From NCBI GenBank assembly GCA_937906635.1, contig CALCYP010000005.1:1-41340 (forward strand): DNA of 41,340 nt, in the 5' to 3' direction. Source of the DNA: an uncultured bacterium. GTDB taxonomy: Bacteria; Patescibacteriota; Gracilibacteria; Absconditabacterales; Absconditicoccaceae. A program made the position numbers and the translations under genes. Within the stretch, counting starts at the first letter, position 1. Every line of letters begins with the position of its first letter. The notes under the pieces are model-generated. The model was given only the letters and a program-made list of their open reading frames with translations. It searched no databases and was not told the DNA's origin. Of the stretch, positions 20,944 through 30,913 are shown piece after piece.

Positions 20944-22503
20944 ATGGACTGAAAGACACTTAGACAAAAACGAGAACAATTTCGATTAAAAAATAATCAT
21001 AAATATTTGCCAGAAGTATCGCTTGTCGCAAGCAAGGAAAGTACCGCTATGTTTAATGTCGCTTGAATGCAACAACTCGTTCCATATTTGGCTGGTAAAA
21101 CACACCCAGTTTGAAAAAGATTATTCAATATCCAAAAATGTGTGAGGACAAATGATATCAATTCAGTTTGAGATGCATCACATCTGACATTTTTTGAAAT
21201 GATGGGAAACTGGTCGTTATGAGATTATTTCAAAAAAGAAGCAGTAAAATATTCTTATGATTTTTTGGTAAATGAATTATGATTTGATCCAAAGAAATTA
21301 GCAGTTACAGTATTTGAATGAGATGAAAATGCTCCAAGAGATCAAGAAACTGCAGATTTTTGGTTACAAGCTGGAATCCCTACAGACAAGATATCATATC
21401 TTTGAGCTGATGATAATCGATGGACTCCAGGACCTGTCTGACCTTGTGGACCAGATACAGAGATATTTTACTATACATGAGAATGATTACCACCATTGGA
21501 ATCAAATGTAAAAGATGACGAAGACAATTGGATGGAAATTTGGAACAATGTATTTATGCAATTTTATCGTGATGAGTCCTGAACTCTGACTAAATTACCT
21601 CATCAAAATGTGGATACATGAATGTGATACGAGAGAATGTGTAGAGTATTACAAAATAAACCAACAATTTTTGAGACGGATATTTTTCAATCAATTTTGG
21701 ATATAATTTCAAAATATACATGACTACAATATAAATGAAACGAGAGAAGGTTTAGAATTATTGCCGATCATATTAGGACTGCAAGTCTGCTTTTAAATGA
21801 TTGAGTAATTCAATCAAATGTCTGAGCTGGATATGTATTGAGAATGATAATTAGGAGAATGTATTACAATCTAATGCTTTTGAAAGATATTTCTGATAAT
21901 GATTTAAAATGAATGTTGTCAGAAATTGTAACATTCGTAAGCAATAATACCCGCCCACTGAAAGTAGAAGAGGTAGTAAAATCGCTTATGGACGAAATTT
22001 TGACATTCAAAAATACAATCAGCAGATGACTTAAAGTTTTGGATGAAAAAATAAAAAATCTATCATGAAATAGTTTAGATTGAAAAGATGTATTCTTTTT
22101 GTATGATACATGCTGATTCCCAGTCGAATTAACAAAAGAAATTTGTTTGGAAAAAAATATTTCAATCGATGAAGATTGATTCAAAAAAGAATTAGAAAAT
22201 CAAAAAGAAAGATCACGTTCATCTGCTAAATTTCAAAAAGATATTGATTGGTCAAAATATCTCGAATGAATTCCTCAAACAAAATTTATTTGATACACAG
22301 AGCAGAATAGTGCAGATTGCAAACTTCTCAAAGATTTTGAGGTAAATGGGCAGAGAATTTTGATTTTTGATCAGACACCATTTTATGCAGAATCTGGATG
22401 ACAGAAATGAGATAGCTGAAATATTACATTAGATTCTTGAGAGACATTGTATATCAAAGATGTCCAAAAATATGAAGGAGTATTTTTACATTTTATTTGA
22501 TAA
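20944..22503 (+). CDS. alaS: Alanyl-tRNA synthetase, C-terminally short
   Basis: A 519-residue protein charging tRNA-Ala. The catalytic core is complete: KCVRTNDIN and TFFEMMGNWSLGDYF (motif 2 region), GPCGPDTEIFY, and ADHIRTASLLLNDG...GAGYVLRMIIRR. The start of the editing domain is present (TPFYAESGGQKGDSG). The chain then ends where full-length enzymes (about 850-900 residues) carry the editing-site HxxxH, the Cys-His zinc ligands and the C-Ala dimerisation domain. The stop is TAA, and the REP-like element begins 14 bases later, so truncation by a mobile element is possible. Alternatively the rest may be a separate gene elsewhere, as in split AlaRS. It starts 58 bases after the previous terminator. 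Confidence 0.92.
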
Positions 22504-22516
22504 TATAAAAAATCCG

Positions 22517-22614
22517 TATTGTAGGGATAACGCTTGCGTTATCCTATATAACCAAATTGGTGATAAATAATTAATATATGCACATAGGACAGTGTAAACC
22601 CTGTCCCTACAATA
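22517..22614. repeat. REP/BIME-like palindromic element next to RAYT gene
   Basis: Ends TATTGTAGGG (22517-22526) and CCCTACAATA (22605-22614) are perfect inverted repeats. Inside are two hairpins: GGATAACGC-TT-GCGTTATCC (22525-22544) and GGACAG..CTGTCC (22587-22606). This is the architecture of REP pairs mobilised by RAYT transposases, whose gene starts 73 bases further on. Confidence 0.82.
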
Positions 22615-22687
22615 AGGAAATAAAAAATCAACATTCTTGTGTTGTCTTATATACATTAAATAAATAATTGAATTTTTTAAATACAAA

Positions 22688-23146
22688 ATGATATTTTATA
22701 ACCGTAAAACACCACGTGCACAACGATATGATTATACATCTAGTTGAACATATTTCGTTACAATATGTACGAAAAACAGAGACAATTATTTTTGAAAAAT
22801 CGAAAATGAAGAGATAATTTTGTCAGAGATATGAAAAATATGCAAAAATGAATTAAAAAATATGTTGAAAAAAAGATCTGATGTTGAAATATACAATTAT
22901 GTTATTATGCCAAACCATATACATATGTTAATTTACAAATGACAAAAATCATATTCTTTATGATCAGTTATATGATGACTTAAATCAGCCGTCTCAAAAT
23001 GTTGTAAAGAAACTAATTTGGAATTTGGACGGCAATCTCGTTTTCATGATAATATTGTCCGTGATGAATACTCATATGATACAATTAATAAATATATCGA
23101 AGACAATCCAAAGAATTGGTGAAAAGATAAAATTTACAAATATTAG
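22688..23146 (+). CDS. REP-associated tyrosine transposase (RAYT, Y1 family)
   Basis: A 152-residue single-domain HUH transposase of the IS200/RAYT type. It opens with YDYTSSGTYFVTICTKNR and has the HUH motif in YVIMPNHIHMLI (about 90-102, H-I-H). The C-terminal helix contains the likely catalytic Tyr in the region FHDNIVRDEYSYDTINKYIEDNP. Such enzymes nick and join single-stranded DNA at REP palindromes and are usually single-copy housekeeping-like genes rather than true insertion sequences. The REP-like element at 22517-22614 is its likely substrate. It uses TGA for Gly, so it is adapted to this genome. Confidence 0.92.
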
Positions 23147-23176
23147 TTTAATCAATATTTTTCAACACAAAATTTT

Positions 23177-23644
23177 CTAATCACCATTCACTAAATTCAT
23201 CCTTGGAAAGAAGCTATATACTATGTTGTAGAACGATCAAACAACCTTATCAAGTCATTTTTCCTGATCAAGCATCCTCTCAGTCAAAATTCATTCATAT
23301 CTAAACATTTCAGATTCTACCTTTTTTCATAATTCCTGAAATTCTCTTGTTTGAGCAAAATTGTCATCACAATTCATATCTCTAAATTTTCGGAATTCAT
23401 CTTCATTTACTTCAAAATATCTCCTAAATAATTCTCATCATTTAGTTTTGTATGAATTGATTTTTTCCACAATACATTCATCAATAATTTTTTCTACTCA
23501 TTCTCTTTTTTCTTTGTCCAATCCTTTGAAAATTGGTCAAAACATTGGATGTTGTTCCAAATCTATCATATATGGGAAATATCACTTTGCTTCCACAAAA
23601 TTTGCTATAATACTTTTAATTTGCTCTTTTTCTTGTTCAGTCAT
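23177..23644 (-). CDS. Hypothetical protein, 155 aa
   Basis: Not recognised. An all-helical, charged, soluble-looking protein (starts MTEQEKEQIKSIIANFVEAKG; ends F-P-R-M-N-L-V-N-G-D). It has no signal peptide or obvious catalytic motif. It is the downstream member of a minus-strand run with RecJ and is separated from it by the 21-bp-ended palindromic element. TAG stop. Confidence 0.8.
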
Positions 23645-23683
23645 TTATAAAACTCAAAATATAAACATCTATATAACCATTGT

Positions 23684-23894
23684 CTCCCTTTTTACCGTGC
23701 CCGGCTTCAGCAGGGAAGGGAGATGGCGAAGCCAGAGGAATTTTTTAGTATAAAAATCTTCCACACCTGCTAAAGCCGGTTACAGCACTTCGTGGTCCCC
23801 CTCCTTCCCTGTTAACCCCGCACCGATAGATCGAGTGTCTTTGACTGAAGACGGGACTTGCTTCGCTTGAGCCCCGGGCACGGTAAAAAGGGAG
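23684..23894. repeat. 211-bp palindromic element with 21-bp perfect terminal inverted repeats
   Basis: The left end (23684-23704) starts CTCCCTTTTTACCGTGCC. The right end (23874-23894) is its exact reverse complement and ends GGTAAAAAGGGAG. The interior holds several GC-rich sub-palindromes and a stretch (about 23751-23812) that matches, inverted, the copy at 35517. It looks like a non-autonomous MITE-like member of the dispersed repeat family. No flanking target duplication is evident. Confidence 0.82.
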
Positions 23895-23903
23895 AAATAT
23901 TTA

Positions 23904-25559
23904 CTACAATATTTCAACTCAGACAACGGAATATCAACCATTGAAATCATCTTTTTTGATTTTTCAGACAATACTAATTTCATTTTTATTTTCAATAGTT
24001 TCTACCATATCTCATTTTCATCGAAATAAAAAGTCAATTTTATTTTTTCACAGTATTCCACGTATTTTCATGTGGCCATTTCAATTCTTTCAGACTTTTT
24101 GGATATCTTCGATTGTGATATTCTCAAACAAAAATTGTGGCTCTGGATTTCATTCTCCAAACGGTCATAAATCAGCAATTTTTTTGATTATCTCATTATC
24201 TCGCTCATCTTCATAAAATTTTGTATCAATGTATATTATTCTTTCCAAATCATTATCGGATATTTTTTCAGCACAATAATTTTTAATTCTTTCTTTTAGC
24301 TCAGCTAGATTTTCTAATTTAACAGACAATCAACCTGCTCATTTATGTCATCCAAATCTTTCCAAAATATCTGCATTCTGTTGTAGCATCTCAATTACAT
24401 TGAAGTACTCTGGTCACCTCAAACTTCATACAGCCAATCATTTTTCTTTATCTAATTTGAATACGACACTTGGTTTGTTATATTTCTCTGTAATTTTTCC
24501 AGATACTATTCAGACAATTCATTCATGGAAATCTTCATGCTCTGCAATTAGCATTTTTTCTTCCAAATTCAAATTTTTCTCAGCAATTTTAAAAGCGTCT
24601 TCTTGCATTTTCTTTCTTTCAGAGTTTATTTCATCAAGTTTAGTTAAGTATTCTCTCTGCTTATCTCAATAAGTCATCAAAGTTTTCAAACTAGTATATG
24701 GCGAGTCAATCCTTCATCATGCATTAATCCTTGGTCAAATTACAAATCAGAAATGGAATGCGTCCACATCTCTGAGATTCAAATATTCAAGGTATCATTG
24801 TAATGATTTTGGAATCTTGTCGCGATGATGATTGATGAGATAAAGTCACTTTTTCACAAACAACCTATTTTCTCAAAGTAATGGCACAATATCGGCAACC
24901 GTTCAAATAGCCACAATTGGCAAGAAATAATTAAATATTTCATTTTTTTTGTCTTGGTCATATTTGCTTTTTTCCAATAGTGCCGCAATAAGCTTGAAAG
25001 CGACTCACACTCAAGCCAAATAGCCACATCAGTATTCAGGCGAAACTACAGGATTCACGACTGCAATAGCATCAGGTAGTGTTTCAAGATTCTTATGATG
25101 ATCTGTGATAATTATATCAATTCACTGTTCTTTTCCATATTCAACTTCATCAATACTTGTAATTCAATTATCAACAGTAATCACGAGATTTACTCATTTT
25201 TCTTTCATCGTATCAATATGTTTATTCTTTAATCCATATCCATCTTCAATTCTATCTGGATACATAATACTCACATTTTTATAATGCAGATATTTTGTGA
25301 AAAATTCATACAAAATGAAACTCGAAGTCACTCCATCACAGTCATAATCACCAAAAATCATAATTTTATTTCATGCCTTCAATCATTCAATAATTCTATC
25401 TACAGCCCTATCCATATCATTCAATTTAAACGGATCATTTCGATAATCTTTACATTTGGGATTCAAAAAAAGATCGACATCATCGTCGATGCCTCTAACC
25501 TTCAACAGTCTATCAATTAGACCCAATTTACTATCTTCACACAATATTTCGTATTTCAT
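23904..25559 (-). CDS. recJ: Single-stranded-DNA-specific exonuclease RecJ
   Basis: A 551-residue RecJ of usual length. The DHH domain shows motif I FGDYDCDGVTSS (D71, D73, D75), motif II TVDNG (D130) and motif III TDHHKN (153-155). Then comes the conserved R-I-N-A-G-G-R-I, and a DHHA1 domain with GGHKGAGGLSV (about 420). The C-terminal OB-like part includes LGPFGEGNPEP. It degrades single-stranded DNA 5' to 3' in recombination and repair. All Asp/His metal ligands are present. The start ATG 25559 is clear; the stop is TAG just left of the palindromic element's right end. Confidence 0.94.
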
Positions 25560-25576
25560 ATCTTACCTTAAATTTA

Positions 25577-25651
25577 AATCATCCCCCAACCCCTTCTTTG
25601 AAAAAGAAGGGGAGAAAGTCCATCTTTTTCAAAGAGGGATTTAGGGTGATT
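25577..25651. repeat. Dispersed palindromic repeat
   Basis: CCCCTTCTTTGAAAAAGAAGGGG is the central hairpin, flanked by ATCCCCCAACC and GAGGGATTTAGGGTGAT. It belongs to the same style of intergenic element as the others and separates recJ from the Cys-rich gene. Confidence 0.75.
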
Positions 25652-25655
25652 TTTA

Positions 25656-25952
25656 TTATTCCTCATAAAACACTCCATCTCTTCATTCATGTTTCATCTC
25701 TTCATACAATGGATTATTCCTATCTATAAATCAAAGATTTACTAAATCATCTCACAAATTTCATCAAACTTCTCAATTGCTTCTCATACTTTCTAATTCA
25801 TCTTTATCTACGATTTGAAAATCCGTCTCTCAAACGACATCTCAGTCATTGTATCAATTATACAGATTTTCTTCATGCACATGACAAGTGCATTTGTGAT
25901 TTCAATAATTACAATCACAGTCGTGTGTTTGACAATTCGTATCTCAGCACAT
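25656..25952 (-). CDS. Small Cys/His-rich putative metal-binding protein
   Basis: A 98-residue protein. The first 27 residues hold six cysteines and several histidines in the order C2, C7, H10-x-C12-x-C14, H19-x-C21-x-C23-H24, H26. The rest is acidic and ordinary. The pairs C-x-C and C-x-C-H suggest binding of zinc, copper or an iron-sulfur cluster. I do not recognise the family. ATG 25952 is followed directly by Cys and a TGA-encoded Gly. It lies between recJ and clpP on the same strand, with palindromic repeats on both sides. A role in stress or protein quality control would be guesswork. Confidence 0.72.
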
Positions 25953-25981
25953 AGAAAATTTTTACAAAGTAAATTACAAAC

Positions 25982-26095
25982 TTTCCTCCTTTTTAAAGGA
26001 GGGGGACTCCCGCAGCATTGCGGGGGTGGAAGATTTTATTAGATGTTTTTACAAAAAATCCCCAGTCCTTCGGACAGCCCCTTTAAAAAGGGGCA
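25982..26095. repeat. Dispersed palindromic repeats (two modules)
   Basis: Module 1 (25982-26038) has CCTCCTTTTTAAAGGAGG and CCCGCAGCATTGCGGG and ends GGAAGATTTTATT. Module 2 (about 26059-26095) has GTCCTTCGGAC and CCCCTTTAAAAAGGGG. They fill the gap between clpP and the Cys-rich gene. Confidence 0.8.
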
Positions 26096-26104
26096 AATAT
26101 TTTT

Positions 26105-26689
26105 CTATTCTATAATCTTATCAATCAATCCATACTTCAAAGCATCTTGTGGCGTCATCCAATTATTTCTTTCCATATCTTGTTCTACTTTCTTCACATC
26201 TTGACCAGTATTTTTTGCCATAAGTTCTATAAACATCTTTTTGATCTTCATCATTTCCATGGCTTCAATTTGGATATCAGTTGCTTGCCCAGTGATTCAA
26301 CCTCCACTCACCAATGGTTGATGAATCATAATTTTGCTGTGAGGAAGTGCATATCTTTTTCACTTTGTTCATCATGATAAGAATATTGATCACATGGATG
26401 CAGCTAATCATGTGGCAATAGTTACTACATCACATTTGATATATTGCATAGTATCATAAATAGCCATTCAGCTATAAACTTCACCACCAGGAGTGTTTAT
26501 ATACATTACTATATCTTTGTCAGGATCTTTTTTTTCCAAAAAGAGAAGTTGGGCAACTACAGTATTTACCAAAGCAGAATCAACAGCATCTCAAACAAAA
26601 ATAATTCTATCTTCAAGTAACCTAGAATAAATATCATAAGCTCTTTCTCAAGCTTTTGTCTTTTCAATTACACTTGGGACTAATGTCAT
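26105..26689 (-). CDS. clpP: ATP-dependent Clp protease proteolytic subunit
   Basis: A 194-residue ClpP of normal length, forming the tetradecameric protease chamber that works with ClpX or ClpC-type unfoldases. The nucleophile S98 is in AASMGS and H123 is in MIHQP. The third triad position, normally Asp in a D/E-R-D-x-F/W-M context, aligns with Asn175 in ERNNWMTP. The same Asp-to-Asn change is known in some second ClpP paralogues, so a mixed or partner-dependent complex is possible. NTPGGEVYSGMAIYDTM is the conserved substrate strand. No propeptide is evident. Start ATG 26689. Confidence 0.93.
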
Positions 26690-26784
26690 TTTTTTAACAT
26701 TAAAAATAAAATGTTTTCTTCAACAAAATAGATGTATAAATATAAAAAACAAAATCAATTGAAAATTAAAAAAAAGATTTTTAT

Positions 26785-26812
26785 TTGACTTGCATTTTAC
26801 AGATAGAATACT
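26785..26812 (+). promoter_or_regulatory. Promoter for the pilin-lysS unit
   Basis: TTGACT (26785-26790), a 16-base spacer and AATACT (26807-26812), 37 bases before the pilin start. Good -35, weaker -10. Confidence 0.5.
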
Positions 26813-26848
26813 AATAATTATAAAAGATTTTATCGCTAAATTTTTCGT

Positions 26849-27907
26849 ATGAAAAACAAAAAATGATTTACCTTATTGGAGGTGCTATTATCAGTGGTTA
26901 TACTTTGAATGTTTATATGAATTATTATAAACATATACATTCAGATAAGATGATCAGATTGAAAAATATCAAATAAAAGGACATTAACAGCAGAGGCGAG
27001 TGACTTAATTGATGTTATTCATGAAGCAGCCATAGAATATACTATTGATTACGAAGAATATTTTAATCGTCGTGGCTTATGATATTGAGTTTGAAACACT
27101 TGATTTACAAGTTATGGTAATGATTGAATTTTATATTATTGTTGAAGTAGTAGATTTAATAATAATAATAAGTATGAGGTATATCCGTGGGGAGATGATG
27201 GATGATGTTTTCAAGACAGGGACAACCAAAAGTATTTTGAATATTTTTTTCAGCATTGGAAGCTGTCTAAATTAACCGAATTAAATTCATCTTGAAATAA
27301 AAATTCATATACATGAATGTGACCTGTCGCAATAGATCCAAATACCTGATTAGATTATTTATACTTAATCAATCATGATGGTACTGAAAGATTCTATTTC
27401 AGGAGAGTATTTATTACTTGAATAGATTTAAACTGAGATTGAATTTTTTCTTGAGTTAATGAAAATTTATATGCAGTTCAGATGTTGAAATTAAAGTGAT
27501 TTGATGCATGAACAAATCATGATTATAAACAACGATGATCATATGATTGATTTATCGATACTCGAGCATGTGATATTTCACAATGATATTATTGCCACTG
27601 AGATACTTGATTAAATAACTGATATAGTCTGCCACTAAATTATGATGATTGATGGGTAAATATAACGAGTGATAAAGTTACAGTCTCTGATATGAAAATA
27701 GACATTTATCCGATTAAGGATCCATATTTAGCGACGAATGAAGATTCGTTTGTAATTGACCCATATGCAAAAATTAGTTTTACAATGAATATTTTTTGAG
27801 AAGATTCCAACGATGAAATCACCTTGACAACTACACTATCATTTAAAAATTCATATTCAAGGTTCCCAATTGTAGAATATACATGATATTATTGACCTGC
27901 AGAGTAA
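26849..27907 (+). CDS. Type IV pilin-like protein with prepilin leader
   Basis: A 352-residue protein with a classic prepilin N-terminus: MKNKKG then F-T-L-L-E-V-L-L-S-V-V-I, so peptidase PilD would cut after G6 and leave Phe at +1 and the conserved Glu at +5. The hydrophobic helix (about residues 7-28) would anchor it and build the fibre. The long globular part is rich in Gly, Asn, Tyr and Asp and has four cysteines (two near 97-120, two near 247-255) that could form disulfides. The length is above major pilins and fits a minor pilin, a tip protein or a pseudopilin. It is followed 26 bases later by lysS. Type IV pili serve attachment and DNA uptake in related reduced bacteria. Confidence 0.85.
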
Positions 27908-27933
27908 AATATTTTATAAATAAATATATACCA

Positions 27934-29568
27934 ATGACAGAAAACACACAGCAATCTGAGAGAGATGTCAGAATCCAAAAAATTCAAAAAATGAAAGAAC
28001 TTTGAGTCAAACCTTATGCTCAACATTTTGCTAAAAAAGATTTGATACAAGATATTATAAAACAATATTGAGACAAAGAATTTAGAGATATAAACGATAT
28101 TATTCCAAATCCAGAAAAACAAGTTGTTACAGCAGGAAGATTGATTTTGTATCGTAGTTTTGGTAAACTATCATTTTGAACTATCATTGATTCTACAGAA
28201 AAAATCCAAGTAATGTTTCACAGAGATAATTGTAAAATGGATATCTCAACTTCTGCAAATGAACCAAAATTAGTTGATAATTTAGCCCCCCTTACTAAGG
28301 GGGGTAGGGGGGATTTAATCCCTGAAGAATGAATATCTGCATACAAATTTATGGAAAAAATGGTTGATGTTTGAGATTTTATCTGAGTGACATGAGAAGT
28401 ATTCAAAACTCACAAATGAGAACTTACAATATTCGTATCTGAATTCAAATTCCTTTCAAAAGCAATCCGCCCATTACCAGAAAAATTCCATGGATTAACT
28501 GACCAAGAAGAATTGTACAGAAAAAGATATCTTGATATGACTATGAATCCTGAAAGTTACAAAAGATTTTTGTTCAAATCAAAATTTTATCACGTTTTGA
28601 GAGAATTTTATCATAAAGAATGATTCACAGAAATCCAGACTTCAATACTAGGAAATGCGGCTTCATGAGCAGCGGCGAAACCATTTATCACTCATCACAA
28701 TGATTTCGATACTGAATTCTACCTAAGAATTGCTTTCGAGACAGCTTTGAAAAAAGCCACTGTTTGAAGATTTGAAAAAGTATTTGAAATAGGACAAGAT
28801 TTTAGAAATGAGTGATCAGATCCATCACATTTGCAAGAATTCACACAAGTTGAGCATTATGCAGTGTATCGAAATTACGAAGATAATATGAGATTCACAG
28901 AAAAAATGATGGATTATATCTTCGACAATATGTGAATAGATAGGAAATTGAATGTAAAAGACAAAGACTGAGTAGTAAAACAAGTAGATTTCACGACTCC
29001 ATGGCCAAGAATTGATTATGTTCAATGAGTAAATGAAGCAAGTGGACTAGATATCACAAAATATACAGAAAATGATGCTGACCAACTTCGTGCAGACATC
29101 AGAGCAAAATGAATTGAATTCGACTGAATGGATGATATGTGAACGACCACATTGATTGATTATTTATACAAGAAAGTTCTAAGACCAAAAATTGTTTGAC
29201 CAGCTTTCATCTACAATTATCCAGTAATTATGCAGCCTTTGGCAAGAGTTTCAGATGAAGATGCTGGAATAGTAGAGCAGTTCCAACTTTTGGTAAATGG
29301 ACGAGAAATCTGCAAAGCATATTCAGAGCTCGTAGATCCAATATTCCAACAGTCAAATTTCGATAAGCAAGCAGAAGCAGCAGCAAGATGAGACGAAGAA
29401 GCTACAGCATGAGACAAAGATTTCGTGACAGCTATGGAATATGGAATGCCTCCACAATCATGATTTGGAATGTGAATTGAGAGAATTTTGGCAATTTTGA
29501 CTGAACAAGATAACCTCAGAGATGTAGTTATGTTCCCAATCATGAAACCAGAAGATGAGAATAATTAG
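27934..29568 (+). CDS. lysS: Lysyl-tRNA synthetase, class II
   Basis: A 544-residue LysRS. An N-terminal OB-fold anticodon-binding domain (about 60-180) is followed by the class II core: motif 2 FEIGQDFRNEGSDPSHLQEF, a later I-C-K-A-Y-S-E-L region, and motif 3 GFGMGIERIL near the end. Activates lysine and charges tRNA-Lys. The OB-fold domain contains an in-frame palindromic insert (28285-28317, read APLTKGGRGDL). All class II motif residues are present, so the enzyme should work. It uses many TGA glycines. It is probably co-transcribed with the pilin gene; a palindromic repeat follows its TAG stop. Confidence 0.95.
28285..28317 (+). repeat. In-frame palindromic insert inside lysS
   Basis: GCCCCCCTTACTAAGGGGGG plus TAGGGGGGAT is a GC-rich hairpin typical of intergenic repeats. 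Here it is translated as A-P-L-T-K-G-G-R-G-D within the anticodon-binding domain of LysRS. The same type of element, in the same reading frame, is in korA at 35244. Confidence 0.8.
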
Positions 29569-29572
29569 TTTG

Positions 29573-29676
29573 TCTCCCTTTAAAAAGGGAGATCCCGCTA
29601 AAGCGGGAGAGGGATTTTATTGTCATTCTGAACGAAGTGCCGTGCTCGGCTTCAGCAGAGAAGAATCTAAAATTTA
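29573..29676. repeat. Dispersed palindromic repeat
   Basis: CTCCCTTTAAAAAGGGAG, then TCCCGCTAAAGCGGGA and GAGGGATTTT, followed by CATTCTGAACGAAG and a CCGTGCTCGGCTTCAGCAG stretch related to the 23684 and 35517 copies. It fills the gap after lysS. Confidence 0.8.
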
Positions 29677-29693
29677 TCACATACAACACAACA

Positions 29694-30176
29694 ATGAACA
29701 ATCCAGAAATTAAAGAACAAGCTGAAATTAAGTTAGAAGCTTTACCAGAATTTGAAATTTGAAAAATTAGAGATGAAACATATGGTAATATTTTCAACGA
29801 ATTAAGCTACGACGGTGAAATACAAAAAGAATACATCGAAAATAAATTTGATGATATCTTTTATCTATCAGTAAGTCCACAAGACATAGAAAAGTATGCC
29901 GATAATCAAGCAATATACGAAATTTTGAAACGTTATGAACATACAGCAGAGCGACACAGATTGGAACTAATGATTTTTAAATTCAAAGAACTCTCCGAAG
30001 AAAAAAGGCAAGAAATACTTGAAAGGCTAAAAAGGGAATATGAATGAATCGAAATAAAATTGGATGATTCAAAATATTGATATGTTGTATGATATTTTGG
30101 ATGATCACAATGAAGATGAAATTCATCATATATGGAAGAAATTAAAAAAATATACCCAGTTAAAGAATTGAAATAA
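29694..30176 (+). CDS. Hypothetical protein, 160 aa
   Basis: Not recognised. The product is acidic and mostly helical, with no signal peptide. The C-terminal part has a Gly-rich turn, KYGYVVGYFGGSQGRGNSS, where most glycines are TGA. An ATG start after an ACAACACAACA leader. It lies alone between lysS with its repeat and the AbrB/RelE pair; the 74 bases that follow hold no clear signal. Confidence 0.78.
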
Positions 30177-30250
30177 ATATATTGAAAATCTAATAGAAAT
30201 ATTTACAGTTTAAATAGTTAAATTTTTTTAACCAGTTTAACTAATGAAAT

Positions 30251-30544
30251 ATGCCAACAGAAGCGATACTAAAGCCTATAGGAAAATGACAGCTCACGAT
30301 CCCATTATCATGGAGAAAATATCTGTGAATTGACAATAAAGAAGTGAGAGCGTTTTTGAGATGAGGTCAAATAATTATTGAGCCAATGAACACACAGGAT
30401 GTTGATCGAGATGTAAAAAAAATTTCTATTAATGATTTAAATTTCGAGACTCAGAAATCGATTATTCAATCTCGTAAAGATTACAAAGCATGAAATAAAT
30501 CAAAATTTATGTCAGCAAATGAAGTACGAAATGATGTCTTATAA
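30251..30544 (+). CDS. AbrB/SpoVT-type antitoxin
   Basis: A 97-residue protein. Residues 1-50 fit the swapped-hairpin AbrB DNA-binding fold: ILKPIGKGQLTIPLSWRKYL followed by V-R-A-F-L-R-G-G-Q-I-I-I-E-P. The C-terminal half is probably the part that wraps the toxin. The stop lies 14 bases inside the RelE-type toxin gene, so the two are translationally coupled. Such antitoxins repress their own operon together with the toxin. Confidence 0.85.
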
Positions 30545-30794
30545 AATAATATTTGATACAAGTCCAATACTAAAAAAAGATTTATCTCTTTTGAAAAAGA
30601 ACAAGAAACAAGTATTATTGATTAAAGAAAAAATTGAAGAATTCGCAGAAAATCCAAAAGAGTTTATTTGAAATATCAAAAAATTAGAGCCAAAACAAGA
30701 AAATTTATACAGAATAAGAGTATGAAATTACAGAGTAATCATTTCAAAAGATGATTGAAATAAAATATTGATAGTCCACAGAATCTGACTATAG
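30531..30794 (+). CDS. RelE/ParE-type toxin
   Basis: An 87-residue protein with the RelE/ParE fold pattern: a helical N-terminal half (L-K-K-D-L-S-L-L-K-K-N-K-K-Q), then N-P-K-E-F-I-G-N-I-K-K-L, LYRIRVGNYRVIIS and a last strand ILIVHRIGL. The Y-R-I-R-V-G-N-Y-R core and the C-terminal H-R are typical of ribosome-dependent mRNA endonucleases. Two adjacent in-frame ATGs (30531 and 30534) are possible starts. It overlaps the AbrB-type antitoxin gene. The pairing of an AbrB antitoxin with a RelE toxin is a known mixed arrangement. Confidence 0.88.
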
Positions 30795-30812
30795 ATGAAG
30801 TCTATATAAAAA

Positions 30813-30880
30813 TCGCTAGACACTAGTCGATAGTCACTAGATGAAAGATAATAAAAAAACTATCGACAAGAGACAAGCGA
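30813..30880. repeat. 22-bp imperfect inverted repeat
   Basis: Arms 30813-30834 (TCGCTAGACACTAGTCGATAGT read in two halves) and 30859-30880 pair at 18 of 22 positions; all four mismatches are A-A or T-T. The left arm also contains the direct echo CACTAG..CACTAG. It sits between relE and hisS and could terminate or regulate either. Confidence 0.65.
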
Positions 30881-30913
30881 CTAAATTTAATTTTTAATTA
30901 TTAATTTTTAATT

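Noticed and set aside
22688..23146. A complete IS200-type insertion sequence
   Set aside because: There is a lone RAYT-like gene with no matching ends on both sides; the palindromes lie only upstream.
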